Program-made: the position numbers and the translations under genes
Notes under the pieces: model-generated
What the model was told of the DNA's origin: nothing
What the model saw: only the letters and a program-made list of their open reading frames with translations
Databases searched by the model: none
Part shown: in pieces, positions 21,842 through 35,199 of the stretch
How positions within the stretch are numbered: the stretch's first letter is position 1
How the letters are laid out: each line of letters opens with the position of its first letter
Source of the DNA: Fragum whitleyi
Lineage: Eukaryota > Mollusca > Bivalvia > Cardiida > Cardiidae
Length of the DNA: 64,000 nt
Direction: 5' to 3'
Assembly (NCBI GenBank): GCA_948146395.1
Contig: OX411559.1
Location: forward strand, 25,312,010-25,376,009

Positions 21842-22021
21842 ATGGAGGAAATTAAAAAATATATAGGAATATATCAATTAGTAAGACATTTATTGATGAG
21901 CGATTTTAACGAATCATTGTTTACAGAAAACTTGTATGATAATTTAATCAGTTTAGAGCGAAAGCTTTTCGAGTTTAAATTATTCGCGGAAAGAAATAGT
22001 TTGAAAACGAAAATTATTTGA
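21842..22021 (+). CDS. small ORF, 59 residues, unidentified
   Basis: The ATG-to-TGA frame encodes a Leu/Glu/Lys-rich, probably helical peptide (MEEIKKYIGIYQLVRHLLMS ... ERNSLKTKII). It has no signal peptide or Cys. A second copy lies 560 bp upstream (21279-21425) with gap-free alignment and mostly conservative residue changes, which suggests a coding past. It could be an exon of a larger gene, because the conserved block starts before the ATG-equivalent in the other copy. I do not recognise the family. Confidence 0.35.
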   Translation: MEEIKKYIGIYQLVRHLLMSDFNESLFTENLYDNLISLERKLFEFKLFAERNSLKTKII

Positions 22022-22497
22022 GGATCCTCTAATTAACCGATCGACTTTGTACTATATTTCAAATGTTTATTTTTTTTTAAACAGAAAGTTCGCCATCCAA
22101 ATTATGATTTTATTTATTTGCATTTTTATGCTCACGTATTGAAAAGTCGGGAATAAATAGTTCAATCATTTTCCGTCTCTCTATCCGCCGGTCTTCAAAA
22201 CTTAGCCCCAATTATTATTGTAATTTCCATTTAGCCTATTTAAGACACAGGATTCACAGGATTCATATATACATTCAAAAAGGTTTTGAAACTTTTTTTA
22301 TGATTCATTTGACTTAGTTTTTGAAAAATACTATTTATCGAATAGATTAAAACAATGTTTAAAGAGCACCCCCCCCCCCGAAAACAAAATCTTTCGTCTA
22401 TATAACTTCACAACTTCTCAACAGAATTTGCTTTCATCGGATCAGTATTCACTACTCCAAGATCTCAAACTCCATGAATGAATTTTTCTATGTGTGA

Positions 22498-23241
<744 letters not shown>

Positions 23242-24530
23242 TTATGTGTTAGCACATGCAAGTTTTTTATGTTTATTCACATATGTCTGTATGTATGCGT
23301 ATGCATATGATAGTATTTTTCTTTGGAATAATTTATTGCTTGTTTGTTTTGCAAGGTATGCTTGTACGTTTGTATAGTTTTATGCATTAATGACATTACT
23401 TTCTGCTTGCTTTTATATGTCAACAAATATATCACACTTTTGCGTTTCTACATTCATTTTTTCTAGATACTATTGATTTTCAAGTTTTTTGTCCAACTGA
23501 TTAATTTTACGCAGTTACCAGAAAACAATCTCCTATAAAAACCTATCATTGTAATACAAGATCAATTATAATTCATTTCTGCTCTGAAGTGTGTATTTTT
23601 ACGCGCTTTCTAGGAACTAGAAAAAGACGTGTTAGCAAATATATGAAAAGAGAATCTTACTTGTAAAAAAGGCTTTTATATTTCGATGATATATTGGTTT
23701 GAGCAAACAATCTGATTCCCGACTCTCAAGTTTAATCTGTTAAAAAATGTGTAATTCTTCATAGTTTATTTTAATTTCAATTCTAACCACATTAAGATAA
23801 AAAAAATTGTAAACAAAAAAACCAAAAACATAATCATAGATTCTCTTTGAAACTGCGGTATATAGTTACAAGATAACACGCATTTCCAAATGCTGCACCT
23901 TTCATTGAAAAAAAAAAGATTGTGTATCCAAATCTCGACATTTTACACAATTTCTGATAAAAGCTGAGACACCCCCCCATAAGAGCGTAACGCAGTTATG
24001 AACAATTTGAAACTAATCAAAATAGCTCAACTGAATTCACATCCAATAAACTACGAAATTATGAGAAAGTTAATCTAGACAGTCTGAGTTTTCTGTCGAA
24101 GGTTTGTTGCCGTGATCGTAGCATAAACGTGAGGGAAATTGTTTAACCTTTTTCTCTAAGAGATGTCTTTGTCGGTTCTTTCCAGTAGTTTAAACACAAT
24201 CGTGTTTTTATGAAAGTTGTAAACCGTAGCTAACTGATTAGCGACGTAAATTCATTGCAGCTTCCGTTTTGGGAAACTGTATGTTGCTCCACTATGATTA
24301 CAGTGCAAACAAAGTTTAACCTACCGCGGTAAGGAATTTCTGTATGGTTGGGTTCAATAAAACGTCAAAATTGCAATTAAAGCATTACACTAATCACCTA
24401 AAAGCGCTCTTGATCGGTTAAAAAACGAAAAGAATAAAAAAAAGAAACTTCGAAATCGTTCAATACGATCAGTAATAAATATTTCATTTTTAAATAGATC
24501 GAATTATTCCACGATTTCAGTGTAGAAATA
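23242..24530. other. no gene seen
   Basis: AT-rich intergenic sequence without a recognisable feature. Confidence 0.4.
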
Positions 24531-24844
24531 TATAATACGTGCTTAGTGTTTTGTATGAGAAAAAATATCTAACGAGGTTGGAAGAATTGATCATTGTCGA
24601 GGCTCTACCGAGACAATTATCAATTCCCACAGCCGAGATAGATATTTTTCATACAATACACTTAGTACGTATTATATTTATCTTATAACCTCTTTCTGTC
24701 TTGTTTTCGTCGATGTTTCTAACTGAAATGCAAGTTTCTTAAAATGACTGCATGATATTTATTGTTCTAAAAATAACTATGTGATATCATAAAAAATATC
24801 ATACGGGTTGTTATCACACATATATTTGTATTGTTATAAGATAA
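24531..24844 (-). mobile_element. bipartite foldback MITE, family B, copy 2 (reversed)
   Basis: Foldback first (TATAATACGTGCTTAGTG...), tip GA-GGC-TCT-ACC-GA, then the body from GGTTATAAGATAA-type to GTTATAAGATAA (24833-24844). Confidence 0.78.
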
Positions 24845-25298
24845 TGTAGAATATCGTAGATGGGAAGTGCAATAAAATCGATAAGTTCATCCACTTGGAC
24901 GAAATAAGCGATATTGTTTTACCTCGCCTAAATAATATTAAAAACTTGTCCCCATTTATTAAATTCATTTCAAAATTATGCCAAAATCATTCACACTGTC
25001 AATTTTACGATATTCTAACTGTATTTATCCCGATGTCCAGAATTCGATACAAATAACATTTGAATTTCCATACCGACACCGCCACCCGTCTTACAAGTTG
25101 ATTGTAGCTTAGTAAATGATTCAAGCATTCCCTTAGCGGTTTCAATTATGTGCTTTTGTAAACGGATTATGAAACATTCATGTAGAACGCTCAAGTCTGT
25201 AACGAGTTAATATTATCTATAGAAGATAAAACGTCGGGCTTAATGGATTAACAGATGAAAATTTAATGGACATACGAGTTAAAGACAAATAGAAAAAG

Positions 25299-25715
25299 TA
25301 TTATAGTATGACCTAGGTGGCTGGAGTGAAATAAACCCGTTGAATATTTTTGATATTACACGGGTGTTATTACACTAGTGGAATAACTATGCAAATGAGC
25401 TCAGAGCGAAAAGCAACATTATTTTGTAACCGCGAATATGGCGTCATAATCTATATTTTGTGACGTCATTTTTAAAGGGCGTTGTAAGTTTCGCAGAAAA
25501 ATGAAACGTTGAATTTCGAGAATTTTGACGATTTTTCGCTAATATTCGGGACATATTATAAACAGAATATAAAATTTGTGCTCATAAAATACAGAATTTA
25601 TTTAACTCGTCATCTGAAACAGATAAAAACTTGGCACAGCCTCGTTTTTATCTGTTTATAGATGACTCGTTTAATAAATTCGGTATTCGATGACCACTCA
25701 TTCAATATCCTCTAT
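25299..25715 (+). mobile_element. bipartite foldback MITE, family C, copy 1
   Basis: Body from TTATAGTATGACCTAGG to GGGACATATTATAAAC. It contains the ACACGGGTGTTATTACAC and TGCAAATGAGCTC phrases and a TGACGTCA at about 25461. The foldback ends TTCAATATCCTCTAT. The tip reads TT-GGC-ACA-GCC-TC. Confidence 0.78.
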
Positions 25716-25816
25716 TTTCAGCATGTAAATTTCTTACCAAGTTAAGGTCATTAACTCTAATTTGAAATCGGCTAGATGTCACAAAGCTTCGGAAGACATC
25801 GACATTCGGTAAAACC

Positions 25817-26056
25817 AAACATTTCAATTTCCATATTATCATATTATCCTCGTAAAAGTAAATCAAATGTCGCAAGTTCAATGCAATATATATATAAACA
25901 TTTCAATTTAAATATTATCATATTATCCTCGTAAAAGTAAATCAAATGTCGCAAGTTCAATGCAATATATATATATATAAACATTTCAATTTTCATATTA
26001 TCATATTATCCTCGTAAAAGTTAATCAAATGTCGCAAGTTCAATGCAATATATATG
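25817..26056. repeat. three tandem copies of an ~80-bp unit
   Basis: Units start at 25817, 25896 and 25979 with AAACATTTCAATT and share CATATTATCCTCGTAAAAGT and GTCGCAAGTTCAATGC. Each ends in a short TA run whose length varies between copies. Confidence 0.9.
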
Positions 26057-26192
26057 ATATTCAAAATACAACTAAAGATTTTCTCATTTTCGATGTTTTT
26101 TTTCTCCCTGAAATAGGAGGACTGAGTTGAACAAGGCAATATTCAATACATAAAAAAATACAAGTAATTAGAAAGTACGGTCATAATACATT

Positions 26193-26467
26193 TTATCTTA
26201 TAATTATACAAATATCCGTGTGATAACATCCCTTTACATAATATCACATGGCTATTTTTAGAACAATGACACAATGCGATTCTTTTAAAAATATCGACGA
26301 AAACAAGGCAAATAGATGTTTTAAGATAAATGTATTACGCATGAAAAAAATATTCTAACTCGATTGTGGGAATCGATTATTGTCTCGCCAGAGCCTCGAC
26401 AACTACGAATTCCCCCAACCTAGTGAGATAAAAAAAATCAAACAAAACACTAAGTGCGTATTGTATA
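26193..26467 (+). mobile_element. bipartite foldback MITE, family B, copy 3 (degenerate)
   Basis: Body start TTATCTTATAATTATAC, foldback centred near 26393. The tip is altered to TC-GCC-AGA-GCC-TC, so the stem is broken. Arms are more diverged than in the other B copies. Confidence 0.65.
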
Positions 26468-26992
26468 TATATATGTATTATTCGAAAAAAATGAGCACTG
26501 TTATATGAATTGTTATGAATAAGTAGAACTGATGATTTCCACATGCTAGTATAGAAAATCGGAAAAATGCAATCTAAGGATGGTTATAACGCTTATAATA
26601 ACTTATAATAAAGTTCAAACAGTGTTTTATTTCAGAATTATTGTCTTAAACCCAAGCGCTCTCGGAACATAAAATTTCGTAATCAGGTTTCTTTACGATC
26701 TGAATTTTAAAATTGGCCTACATGTCATCGCTTGCCAACCAATGTAAAGATGATAATGATAAGAGATATTACCGTTCTTCAATATGGGTTCTTTACAAAC
26801 TTTATTGCAAAAAGGTTGGCATGCAAACAAATCACTGGTCTGTTAACGTTGGTCAAAGAATGCTGAGTGTTACTGATTTTCTGATACGAGTAATCGATGT
26901 GACCTACATAGAAGTCGCTTGTTCCTCAAAGCTTTTTGTCCGGACGTAAAATGACCTAAAATAGCGTATGTATCTAAATTAAATGTATTAGA

Positions 26993-29290
26993 TGGCTGAA
27001 AGTCTAAACGTTTGCTCCTATAATTGCAGAGACAATTAATAATAAAAAGAAACGTTTCGATTCTGTTCAACCTTCTAAACAAAAGTAGATACCAGCTAGT
27101 TTACAAGAAACATATTTCAAAGTGAATCTGGGAAACAAAATCTACTCTGAATGGGAAGGCAATTGTGTTTTGGTCATGGAAACAATAACAATGAATGTGT
27201 GGCTATTCTGTTTAGAAAAAACTTGATTTGAATTAACAGCATGCAAAACGGATACAAAGGGCAATTCATAGCTGTAAAATTAATATATGACGACTTGCTA
27301 TTTACTCTCATTATCATATATGCGATAAACTCAGACAAAAGGCATCTTTTAAAAAAATGTAAATGTAATGGACTCTTTAAACAACGAAAGTTATATTATG
27401 TGTGAAGATTTTTATCATGTGTTGAGCTCCTTATTTGATTATGAAAAATACGAGTCAGTATATGATAATATGAATTCCAGAATTTTCTTTGTCTTCAGAA
27501 ATATGTAAAAGATATATAATAGATCAATTTAGGCATCTCCATGTTGATACAAGAAGATACTCATTGAAACGCTTACTCCTTTGCAAATGGAAAGATTAGA
27601 TTTTTTTCTATAGATACCTAACTTAATTTCTTAGGAACTGTGACATAGATGTAAGTTACAGGTCTGATCACTCAATCATTCTTCAAAAACACATGGGAAA
27701 GGTACATTGAAATTCAAAAACTCATTTCTACCTGACAATGACTATGTTTATCATATAAACAAGATAATTGAAAGGAGTTCTTTGCAATATTGTTTACCAG
27801 TTTATAATTTTGACAACCTGTCAAATATTAATAGAGAACATTTACAGTGTCTAATAAACGTATAGCTTTATCTTGAAACATTGCTAATGGAAATACGCGG
27901 TGAATAATTTCTTATTCATGTCACAAGATAAAGAAAAAAGAAATACAAGAGGAGAAAATTAACAAAAGGAATTTTACCAAAAAGAAGATTATTTATGTGA
28001 AGCTAATAAAGATACATATCCGATACTTCCGACAGAATTAGAGAAAGTTCTCAAAGAAAAGATGAGGGGGTATTTTATTAGATCACGATCAAACCTGATT
28101 AAAATTAATGAAAGAAATACTAAGTATTTTTGCACCCCCAATCTCAATTTATACCTTTGCTAGAAAAAGAAGACGGTACTTATATATTCAATCAATCCAA
28201 AATATTAGATGAAGCAAAACTATTCTACGAAAATTTATTTAAGGAGCAATGCAAAAAAAGAAAATAAAATACAATTTAAATGATTTCTTAGTTTATTGTA
28301 ACATATCAAAATGAAATGAAAACGATAAGCAAAATATCGAGATTTTTTCAAGCTACATTGTAGTAACCGATACTTTGAAAATGAGCAACTACAAAAGCCC
28401 GGGAATGGAGACGGTTTTTCAGTAAACTTCTTTAAAGATTTCTGGGTCGAGATGGGACAGCCTGTTGTAAGGGCGCTTAAATATGTTTTCAACAATAATT
28501 CTTTATCGAAAAATATTAAACAAGGAACAATAATTTGTATCTAGAAAGACAACAAACCAAAACAATTTTTAAAAAAACGAAGATATATTATATGTTATAA
28601 CGTTAATCACAAGCTTACTTCGGGCAGCATTGCAAATAGAATGAAATCAGTTTTAAACCGAAACATATGAAAAGAAAAAAAACGGGTTTTATGAAAATCG
28701 ATACATTGTCGTAAATACTAGATTAGTGTGTGAAATTTTGCATTTCTGTGAAATTAATCAAATTCCAGGTCTTTTAATCATTTCAGATTAAGCGCTGAAA
28801 TTCTTAATAGCATTATTAAAATGACAATGACATTAAGGGAATTAATGTAAATAACAAAGAATTTATACCATCTTAGATTGCAGACGACACGACACTCTTC
28901 TTGTATGGATCGAACAATTCTCTCTATAAAACATTAAACATTAGAGTTACTGCAGTCCTTTTCCGACAATTCAGGTTTTACAGTAAACTGAGACAAAACT
29001 CACCTAATTGGATAAAAAAAACACAACACATAACAAGTTCTATTATAACGAAACTGAAAATTTCTTCGAGAGAAACCCAATTTAAATTGCTAAGCATTAA
29101 TTTTCATATTAACTGAGACAAAATGGTACAATTCAACTTTGAATCGAAAGTACTTAAAAATAGTATATTATATTGGACACTTTAGATATTTCTTGCTAAA
29201 ATTGTGTTCAAAAATCGGTAAAGGCCATGGAATGAGCATGCAAGTGCTATGACTATACCTTATACGTGTTCTACCAATTGTCAATATATA
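26993..29290 (+). pseudogene. dead L1-like LINE: endonuclease and reverse transcriptase remains
   Basis: Piecewise translation shows a non-LTR retrotransposon ORF2. It opens MAESLNVCSYNCR (apurinic endonuclease start), then LQETYF at about 27107. Near 28394 it reads NYKSPG, then VNFFKDFW and KQGTIICI, the RT entry pattern. Near 28690 it reads FMKNRYI and HFCEINQIPG. At about 28885 it reads IADDTTLFL, the catalytic (Y/F)ADD block with Ile in place of the aromatic. Many stops and frameshifts are present, and the DFEKAFDS block has been lost with a deletion near 28790-28830. The L1/Tx1 type is inferred from these phrases. No intact frame remains, and no poly-A tail or target duplication was identified. 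Confidence 0.8.
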
Positions 29291-29294
29291 CTAT

Positions 29295-29700
29295 TTATGA
29301 TCCACGAAGAGGGGGGGATATAGCCTTCGTTTTGTTTGTTTGCCCGTCCGTCCGTCTGCCCGAAGCTCCATAATACTCCGTATCCCTTGAGCCAAATTTA
29401 ATCAAACATAACATGCGAACACCCTATAAAATTGCGCCAACTCATTTCCCAAGTTTTTTGAATTTGAAGCCCCGTCACGAAAAAATAGGCACTTATGTAA
29501 AAATTGTTTTTAAGTCGCCATTTGTCAAAATGGCATACTTATTGCGATTAGCTGGAAGGGTGTATATGGTGATAGTGTACAGGGTGTCTGTATACTGGTT
29601 TAGGCAAAGAACTACTTTTTTTTCTGGAATTTACTCTATCTCTTTGCCCCGGACCCAATGACACCAAAAAGTAGTGCAGACAGTTTGAAAAAAGCAGCTA
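29295..29700. repeat. dispersed repeat with GTCCGTCCGTC head
   Basis: 'gatatagccttcgttttgtt' followed by TTTGCCCGTCCGTCCGTCTG at about 29338-29358 and a non-coding tail. It resembles the heads of the other tandem families. The frame 29413-29661 is not supported as a gene. Confidence 0.4.
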
Positions 29701-30980
29701 TCTTGTTTGTTTAATGTAATACTTTGACTTATATTTTTCCTTTTGAAGATAAACACAATCGTATGAAAACTTCATAATGGATATCTTGTTGTCAAAGGGA
29801 AATTTGAGTTGCAAAATTAGCACGCCGAGGATTCTACATATTTTATTGTCAAGAAAATCATCGATCTTTGTATTGCACGTTTAAGCACTAGGTGAGTAGA
29901 CAAATTGTTTTGGCTTGTCCGTCTGTTTTCTTTTATTCATCCATCAACGTTGAATTTAACGGAAAACTTCCAACCACATCATTGATTTAGCCTTTCAAAA
30001 ACATCGTTCTAGCAAGCTGTAGCCGTAGGCCTCCATATTGGAAAGATTGACGCCCCAGATTTATACATGTAAACAAAAACGGTACCGCTTTGTATTTCAC
30101 TTCCACACAAATTTTCGTTCAATGTATTTGACGAATTAATTAGTGCGTGGTCAATGTATATAAGAAAAAATTCTGATAGTGCTTGAGCCGGGGGCTTCCA
30201 TTGTATTGACCTTATTTTATTTTGTAACCGCTTTTATGATACTACGATTTTGATAATCCAGTACACAACTTTTCAATTCTACACGATATCGGTTTACATT
30301 GAACCGGCCAAGTAAAGATATTGTTGATAAGAATTCAAGAGTGCTATTTGCGAACGGAATTAAATTCTGAACATCGATGTCAAATCAGTCAGCTAGGTTT
30401 TACTTCGTTTTGAACTGAAGTGATAAGCTCGTTGTTTTTTGTTTTTTCAAAAAATACGATTATTCAGAGGTTGGGCTTTTTGCAGTGTTTATACTTTGTA
30501 TGTCTGTCCAATTTGTTTGGACCACTAACCTTTTAATATGAATTGTCTTGATCATTGAAGTTTGAAACAAAAACTAGATCTACATGCTCCAATGATCATT
30601 ATCAGGAATTTGAACCAGGTTTTTGTTTTAACTTGATATTCTCTATTTGAAAATTGATACATCTTGAACTGGAAATTGATTTTGGATTTGGATTCTCAGG
30701 AGTTGGAAATTGAAAGTGAAAAAATGTTGTTGTTTGGGAAAGGGTTAATATAATATATTTTGTCGTCTTCAACTCTTTTCAAATTGTATCATCCCAAAAT
30801 TTCGCCGTTTGGTTAATTGTTGATAATCATAAACCTAAGTGCAATAAAATATTGGATGCTCAGAGAGGATGTGGTATTAGTGGTGGGAAATCGATGTGTA
30901 GGTGTTGCATTCATCAAAACATGAAGAAACATTAGAATCTGCCAAACAGAACCCTTGAATTGATAGAAAAGGCTTAGCAT
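29701..30980. other. no certain gene; lower repeat density
   Basis: No transposon termini or tandem repeats are visible. The part from about 30820 looks weakly coding in several frames, with stops. I cannot place exons with confidence. Confidence 0.3.
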
Positions 30981-31163
30981 CTGAAATTGAACAGCAACCT
31001 GAACAAAAGGAGCTTGTAATTCAGCTGTTTTTAGATCAGTAAGTGCTTGGGGTGAGCTATTGTGATCTCATATCATCTGTTTGCCTGTTAACAATACTGT
31101 CGGGTTATTCTCGTCTCAAAAATTTGAGTTATTGATCACAAATAACCAAAGTTCCAAAATATC

Positions 31164-31337
31164 ATGGTATCATCCTCATGGCGATTTCAGGATCTTCAGA
31201 CCTTTGATTTCCCTCTACACTCCTTGTCTTATGGTCAGAAAAATGAAATTGTATACTTGAGTAGCAAAGCAGATGCCCTTTACCATAAACTGATTGAAAA
31301 TGAGTATAAAAACGCGCCATGGAAAAAAGGGTCTTAA
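31164..31337 (+). CDS. small ORF or exon, 57 codons, unidentified
   Basis: The frame from ATG encodes MVSSSWRFQDLQTFDFPLHS and so on, ending NAPWKKGS before TAA. The composition is balanced and unlike the AT-driven chance frames around it. An acceptor-like ggcgatttcag lies at 31181-31190, just inside it, so it may instead be an internal exon starting DLQTFDF. A good donor (GATCA|GTAAGTGC) sits at 31037, after a short open stretch reading SEIEQQPEQKELVIQLFLD, but the phases do not join simply. I do not recognise the protein. Confidence 0.3.
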   Translation: MVSSSWRFQDLQTFDFPLHSLSYGQKNEIVYLSSKADALYHKLIENEYKNAPWKKGS

Positions 31338-31736
31338 TTTTGTTACCTTTGTGTAAGCCCTCTGTTTCTTGAAAAAATCTAAATCTACATCATTGCTGCT
31401 ACTTTGATATTCATAGACAATGTAATTTTCAGTGTAAACTAGTGTTTGTGCTTTTTTTATGACCCTACGTGTATTAATTGCATAATTATTTCCTCTTGAA
31501 CATTTTAATTTATAAGATGGTGAATAAAAATTACGTAGACTTGCGTTACAGAAATTTTGATTTTACAGATTTTAAAAAGAAAACTTCACTATTATTCAAT
31601 TGCGGCATTTTTCTCTTTGTCTTGAAAATTTAGATGAAATCCAAGTAGTTGGTCACCTGTAGCAACCATTCTAAAATATGAAGTCATTTGGTACCGGCGC
31701 ACGTAACGACGTCATTATAACAATGTATCTACGGTA

Positions 31737-32315
31737 TTGGTAACTTCCGTTGAATGCACTTTTCAAAGCACTAATCTCACTAATGAACACAATTTCTGTA
31801 TCGCATATCCATTGGATAAGTACTATTTTCATATCCATCTGATCCAAAATAATGAACTTAAATGTATAATGTGTATTAAAGATACCGAACTGATGTTGAT
31901 CTGTGACAATTACAGATCAAACGTCGAGGAGACGTTTTCCATTCTCCGAGTGCTATCCTTCAGAAACGCTCTCCATTATAGAGCAAAACATTAAAACCAT
32001 TGAAAAGAATGTATTTGCTTACTTTAGGAGACCTTTAGCATATCTTATCATTTTAACCTCTCCATTAGGTTTTCCATTAGGTCCAGTGGAGCTTTATTAT
32101 TGCCCAGTTGTCTATGGCTGCGCCGGTGCCGTCATTTGGAAGTTCACAAATTGGCGCGTGCCCATAGCTTACTGGCTTTGAATTCGAAAATACCAAATGG
32201 ATCATGCTTCAATTTTAAACATTCTAAGAGATTACCTGAACACGTAATAAGGCAAAGTTTGGAAGGCTTTGGTCAAATTGAGGGGACAATTACAGGTAGT
32301 AACACTAGGAAGTAA
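31737..32315 (+). pseudogene. coding-like region in three overlapping frames, unidentified
   Basis: Three plus-strand frames (31737-31994, 31903-32181, 32100-32315) overlap, each with plausible composition, as if one coding sequence carried frameshifts. The first reads TFQSTNLTNEHNFCIAYPLD, the second FRRPLAYLIILTSPLGFPLG, the third SKRLPEHVIRQSLEGFGQIE. No family is recognised. Chance frames or a decayed retrocopy are both possible. Confidence 0.25.
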
Positions 32316-32466
32316 AGTTACAAGTGGGTTACACCGGTGGCACACACCCAGAAATATCAAATGTTTGATTTTTAAGTTGGAATGCGGAGCAATTCCAACT
32401 TAGATTTAACAAAACCGCAAAATGAACACAAGATAATTTCATTTCGGGTTTCTTGATAACACATGT

Positions 32467-32819
32467 CACGTGAACAGGATGTGAATACACTTCGGCCTAT
32501 TTTGTATATCTCAACTTGACATAGACATATGGTTGATTACATCAAAAAGAAATAATGTTGAACAATTACACAACTATCACTTTATGTATATTGTTAAGAC
32601 GCTAATTTATGTTTTAAACTAAACTATATTAATTAAAAGTAGCGTACGAATTTACTAGTATCACATGTTTGCATTACTATATTTGGAAATCACGTGATAA
32701 ATCAAGTCCAACAATGTCACCTATTGACAAAAGCACTAGCCAATCACGTGATCTGCTTATTTGGTAATGTCGCGATCTCTTTTCTCTGAATTGTGGCAAT
32801 AGCACAAGCCAATCACGTG
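32467..32819. promoter_or_regulatory. cluster of four CACGTG sites, two with CCAAT
   Basis: CACGTG occurs at 32467-32472, 32691-32696, 32745-32750 and 32814-32819. The last two lie in a 69-bp tandem duplication (32734-32870) whose units share AGCCAATCACGTGATCTGCT. Palindromic E-boxes next to CCAAT boxes are typical promoter elements of USF/MITF-type genes. No transcript start can be assigned. Confidence 0.4.
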
Positions 32820-32870
32820 ATCTGCTTATTTGGTCATGTCGCAACCTATTTTTCTAAGAATTACGTTATA

Positions 32871-35004
32871 GCTTCTTTTAGAGGTCTAGTTTCTCTTTCT
32901 GAACGACCTTATTACACACTTCAACAAAATGGTTCAAATGTTTTGAACCTCATTGTTCCGTAAACCGTCATTAGAAATGCGCAACCTCTACAGATTATTC
33001 ATCTGTATTAAAAATCCGACCCAGTAAATATTCTCTTTTATTACTAACCTATGCACCGTAAAATCTTTTTTCCCGTGTACTCTCCTATGACACGAGTTGA
33101 ACCCACGCATGTGTAAACAAAAGCCGTTTTCTGATTGGCCATACCACACGACCTGATGACCTACTACGATTTTATCTGCCCTTTTATGAATGAAATCTAC
33201 GAAAGGTCAAGTTTACAAACGAATGGAATGTTCCTACATATATGAAGTAAAATTTACCCCAACACCAGACGACTTATGTTCTTAACTGTCCCGGCAATTT
33301 AAACCTCTCGTTTTTATCACACACTTTGTTGATGCATCCTTGTGTAAAATAAATATTTTGTTTCGGTTACGGGTTTTATTTTTGTATCATATTCCCCAAT
33401 TCCATTCCTGTTTTTTTCGTTTCGAACAAGAACGGGCAAAAACCAGGGGATATAGCCATCTCGGCACGATTTACTGTAAATTCATGTTGTTGTTATTTTG
33501 TTCTCAATCAAATAAATCAAAGGCCTGAAAGGCCTGAATTGAAGACAGGACTGAGTGTGAACAATTTGAATGAAAATTGTGACGTTTTGAGAAGATCTCT
33601 TGAGTGGGAATCAAAAATTTAAAACAATCATTGATGGTTACATACGGAAACTGCACTTCCATTACAAATGAGTATGCTTTACTTTGAAGACTAATCACTT
33701 CCAGATAAACCTATCCCTCTAGCCAATTCAAGCTTAACAAGAGGGTAACTGCCTTCATAATCGCTATTCATCCACCAGTGTAAGTTTTCAATATCCTAAA
33801 TGAAAAACATTCATTTAACCAACAGACGGTGGCAATTCCTGAATTCTAAAAACTCATATGAATTATGGCAACCCTGTATTGTAAAATTGTATAGATTATC
33901 CCCAGCAATCAAAATATGATCCAAATCCGATTTTTACCAGGCAAACTCATTAAGTGAATGTGTAAAAAAATTAAACAAAAATGTTAATCCACATGACGCA
34001 CATTGCTTACCCCTTGATGAAGAGCTGAAAATTTCATTGCCATGGTGAATATTGTCCTGAATTGGAAATTTGTTCAAACTTCTTTTACATTTATTTTCTG
34101 GTCCAGGATGTGATTAAATATCTCCACATAAAAGAAGCAATGAAAGTAATACCAATATTCTTATACTTTTACTAGTCTAAGTCAATACAAAGAAATATTT
34201 TCGTACAATAGCTGTAGCTTAACTTTTTTATGAATATCATTTAAGTTTATTCCAGGAGTGAAACATTCTATTTCTAATTCTCCTTTGAGATATTTCGATC
34301 TCCCTTTCAGGTTATTCTTGTTGCATATGGTCTTACTAAGTAGAAAATTATTTTAACTATAAAATAATACATAAACCTGTTAAAAAACCAACCTTTCAGG
34401 CCTTTTCCACGGGACAGCTTTTCTAGATCAAGATTCGGATTGAACTATTCGTTGAACTATCAATTTTGACAAAACTGTCAAAATGACAGATAGTTAAATG
34501 AACTCCCAAGCTACAGCATTTATCACCTTGAGAAGAATTCTTTCAAAGTCCACTCCAGAATGTTACATTAAATCCATTCCAGTTTCCCAAACAGTTTTTG
34601 TTATTGTCAGAAAATTGTCTAAAACAAAAGCGGAAACTCAAAACCGGGGTCGCGCATGCGTGGTACAACTGTACAGGCAGGCCATTCGGAACACCACTCG
34701 GCCAATCTCACACATTCGTCTCAACTCGGCCGATTCCGTAACCTACATTTAGATTAGATCGGAGACTTCGGAGATCGCCCGAAAATTGCCGTGTGAATAT
34801 CATGATCACGATCTGTTGTAGTTTACGGAAATGGCCGAGTGATGTTCCGAATGCTGTACAATATGGATAGACAAAACAAGCCTTATAATAAAGTAATTTG
34901 AAAATCCATCGAATTGATTTCTCCGTAAATCAAAGTAAAAATTCAAACCTAGGAAACTCCGAGGGTTTACGAGTTTATTCAAATAGCCTTGTGTATTTTA
35001 GAAT
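32871..35004. other. no gene seen; dispersed repeat fragments at 34680-34860
   Basis: Mostly featureless. Near 34685-34860 the phrase ATTCGGAACACCACTCGGCC and its complement GGCCGAGTGATGTTCCGAAT face each other, fragments of a repeat also found near 1030, 8360 and 13615. Confidence 0.4.
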
Positions 35005-35199
35005 TTATCCATTTACACTACGACAGGCCCGGGAGACGGATAAATAAAGCAACCTTAAGGACTCAAAAACGCACAATTTAACGAGTAATAGCGAGTCTAA
35101 AATCGGGAACTGAAAATAGCTTGTCAATGCATAAAGACAGTTGTAGGATGCAATTGAATATTTGGAGCAAATGCAAAAAAATGCAGCCAAAAACGCCAT
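35005..35199 (-). CDS. candidate small ORF or first exon, 64 codons
   Basis: The frame starts MAFLAAFFCICSKYSIASYN and contains two hydrophobic stretches (residues 2-12 and about 32-42). It is followed upstream by GC-richer sequence (35220-35300) with a CACGTG at 35256-35261 and CCCCTGAGGTCCCGGCC, which looks promoter-like. No homologue is recognised. It could equally be untranslated or chance sequence. Confidence 0.22.
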   Translation of the reverse strand: MAFLAAFFCICSKYSIASYNCLYALTSYFQFPILDSLLLVKLCVFESLRLLYLSVSRACRSVNG

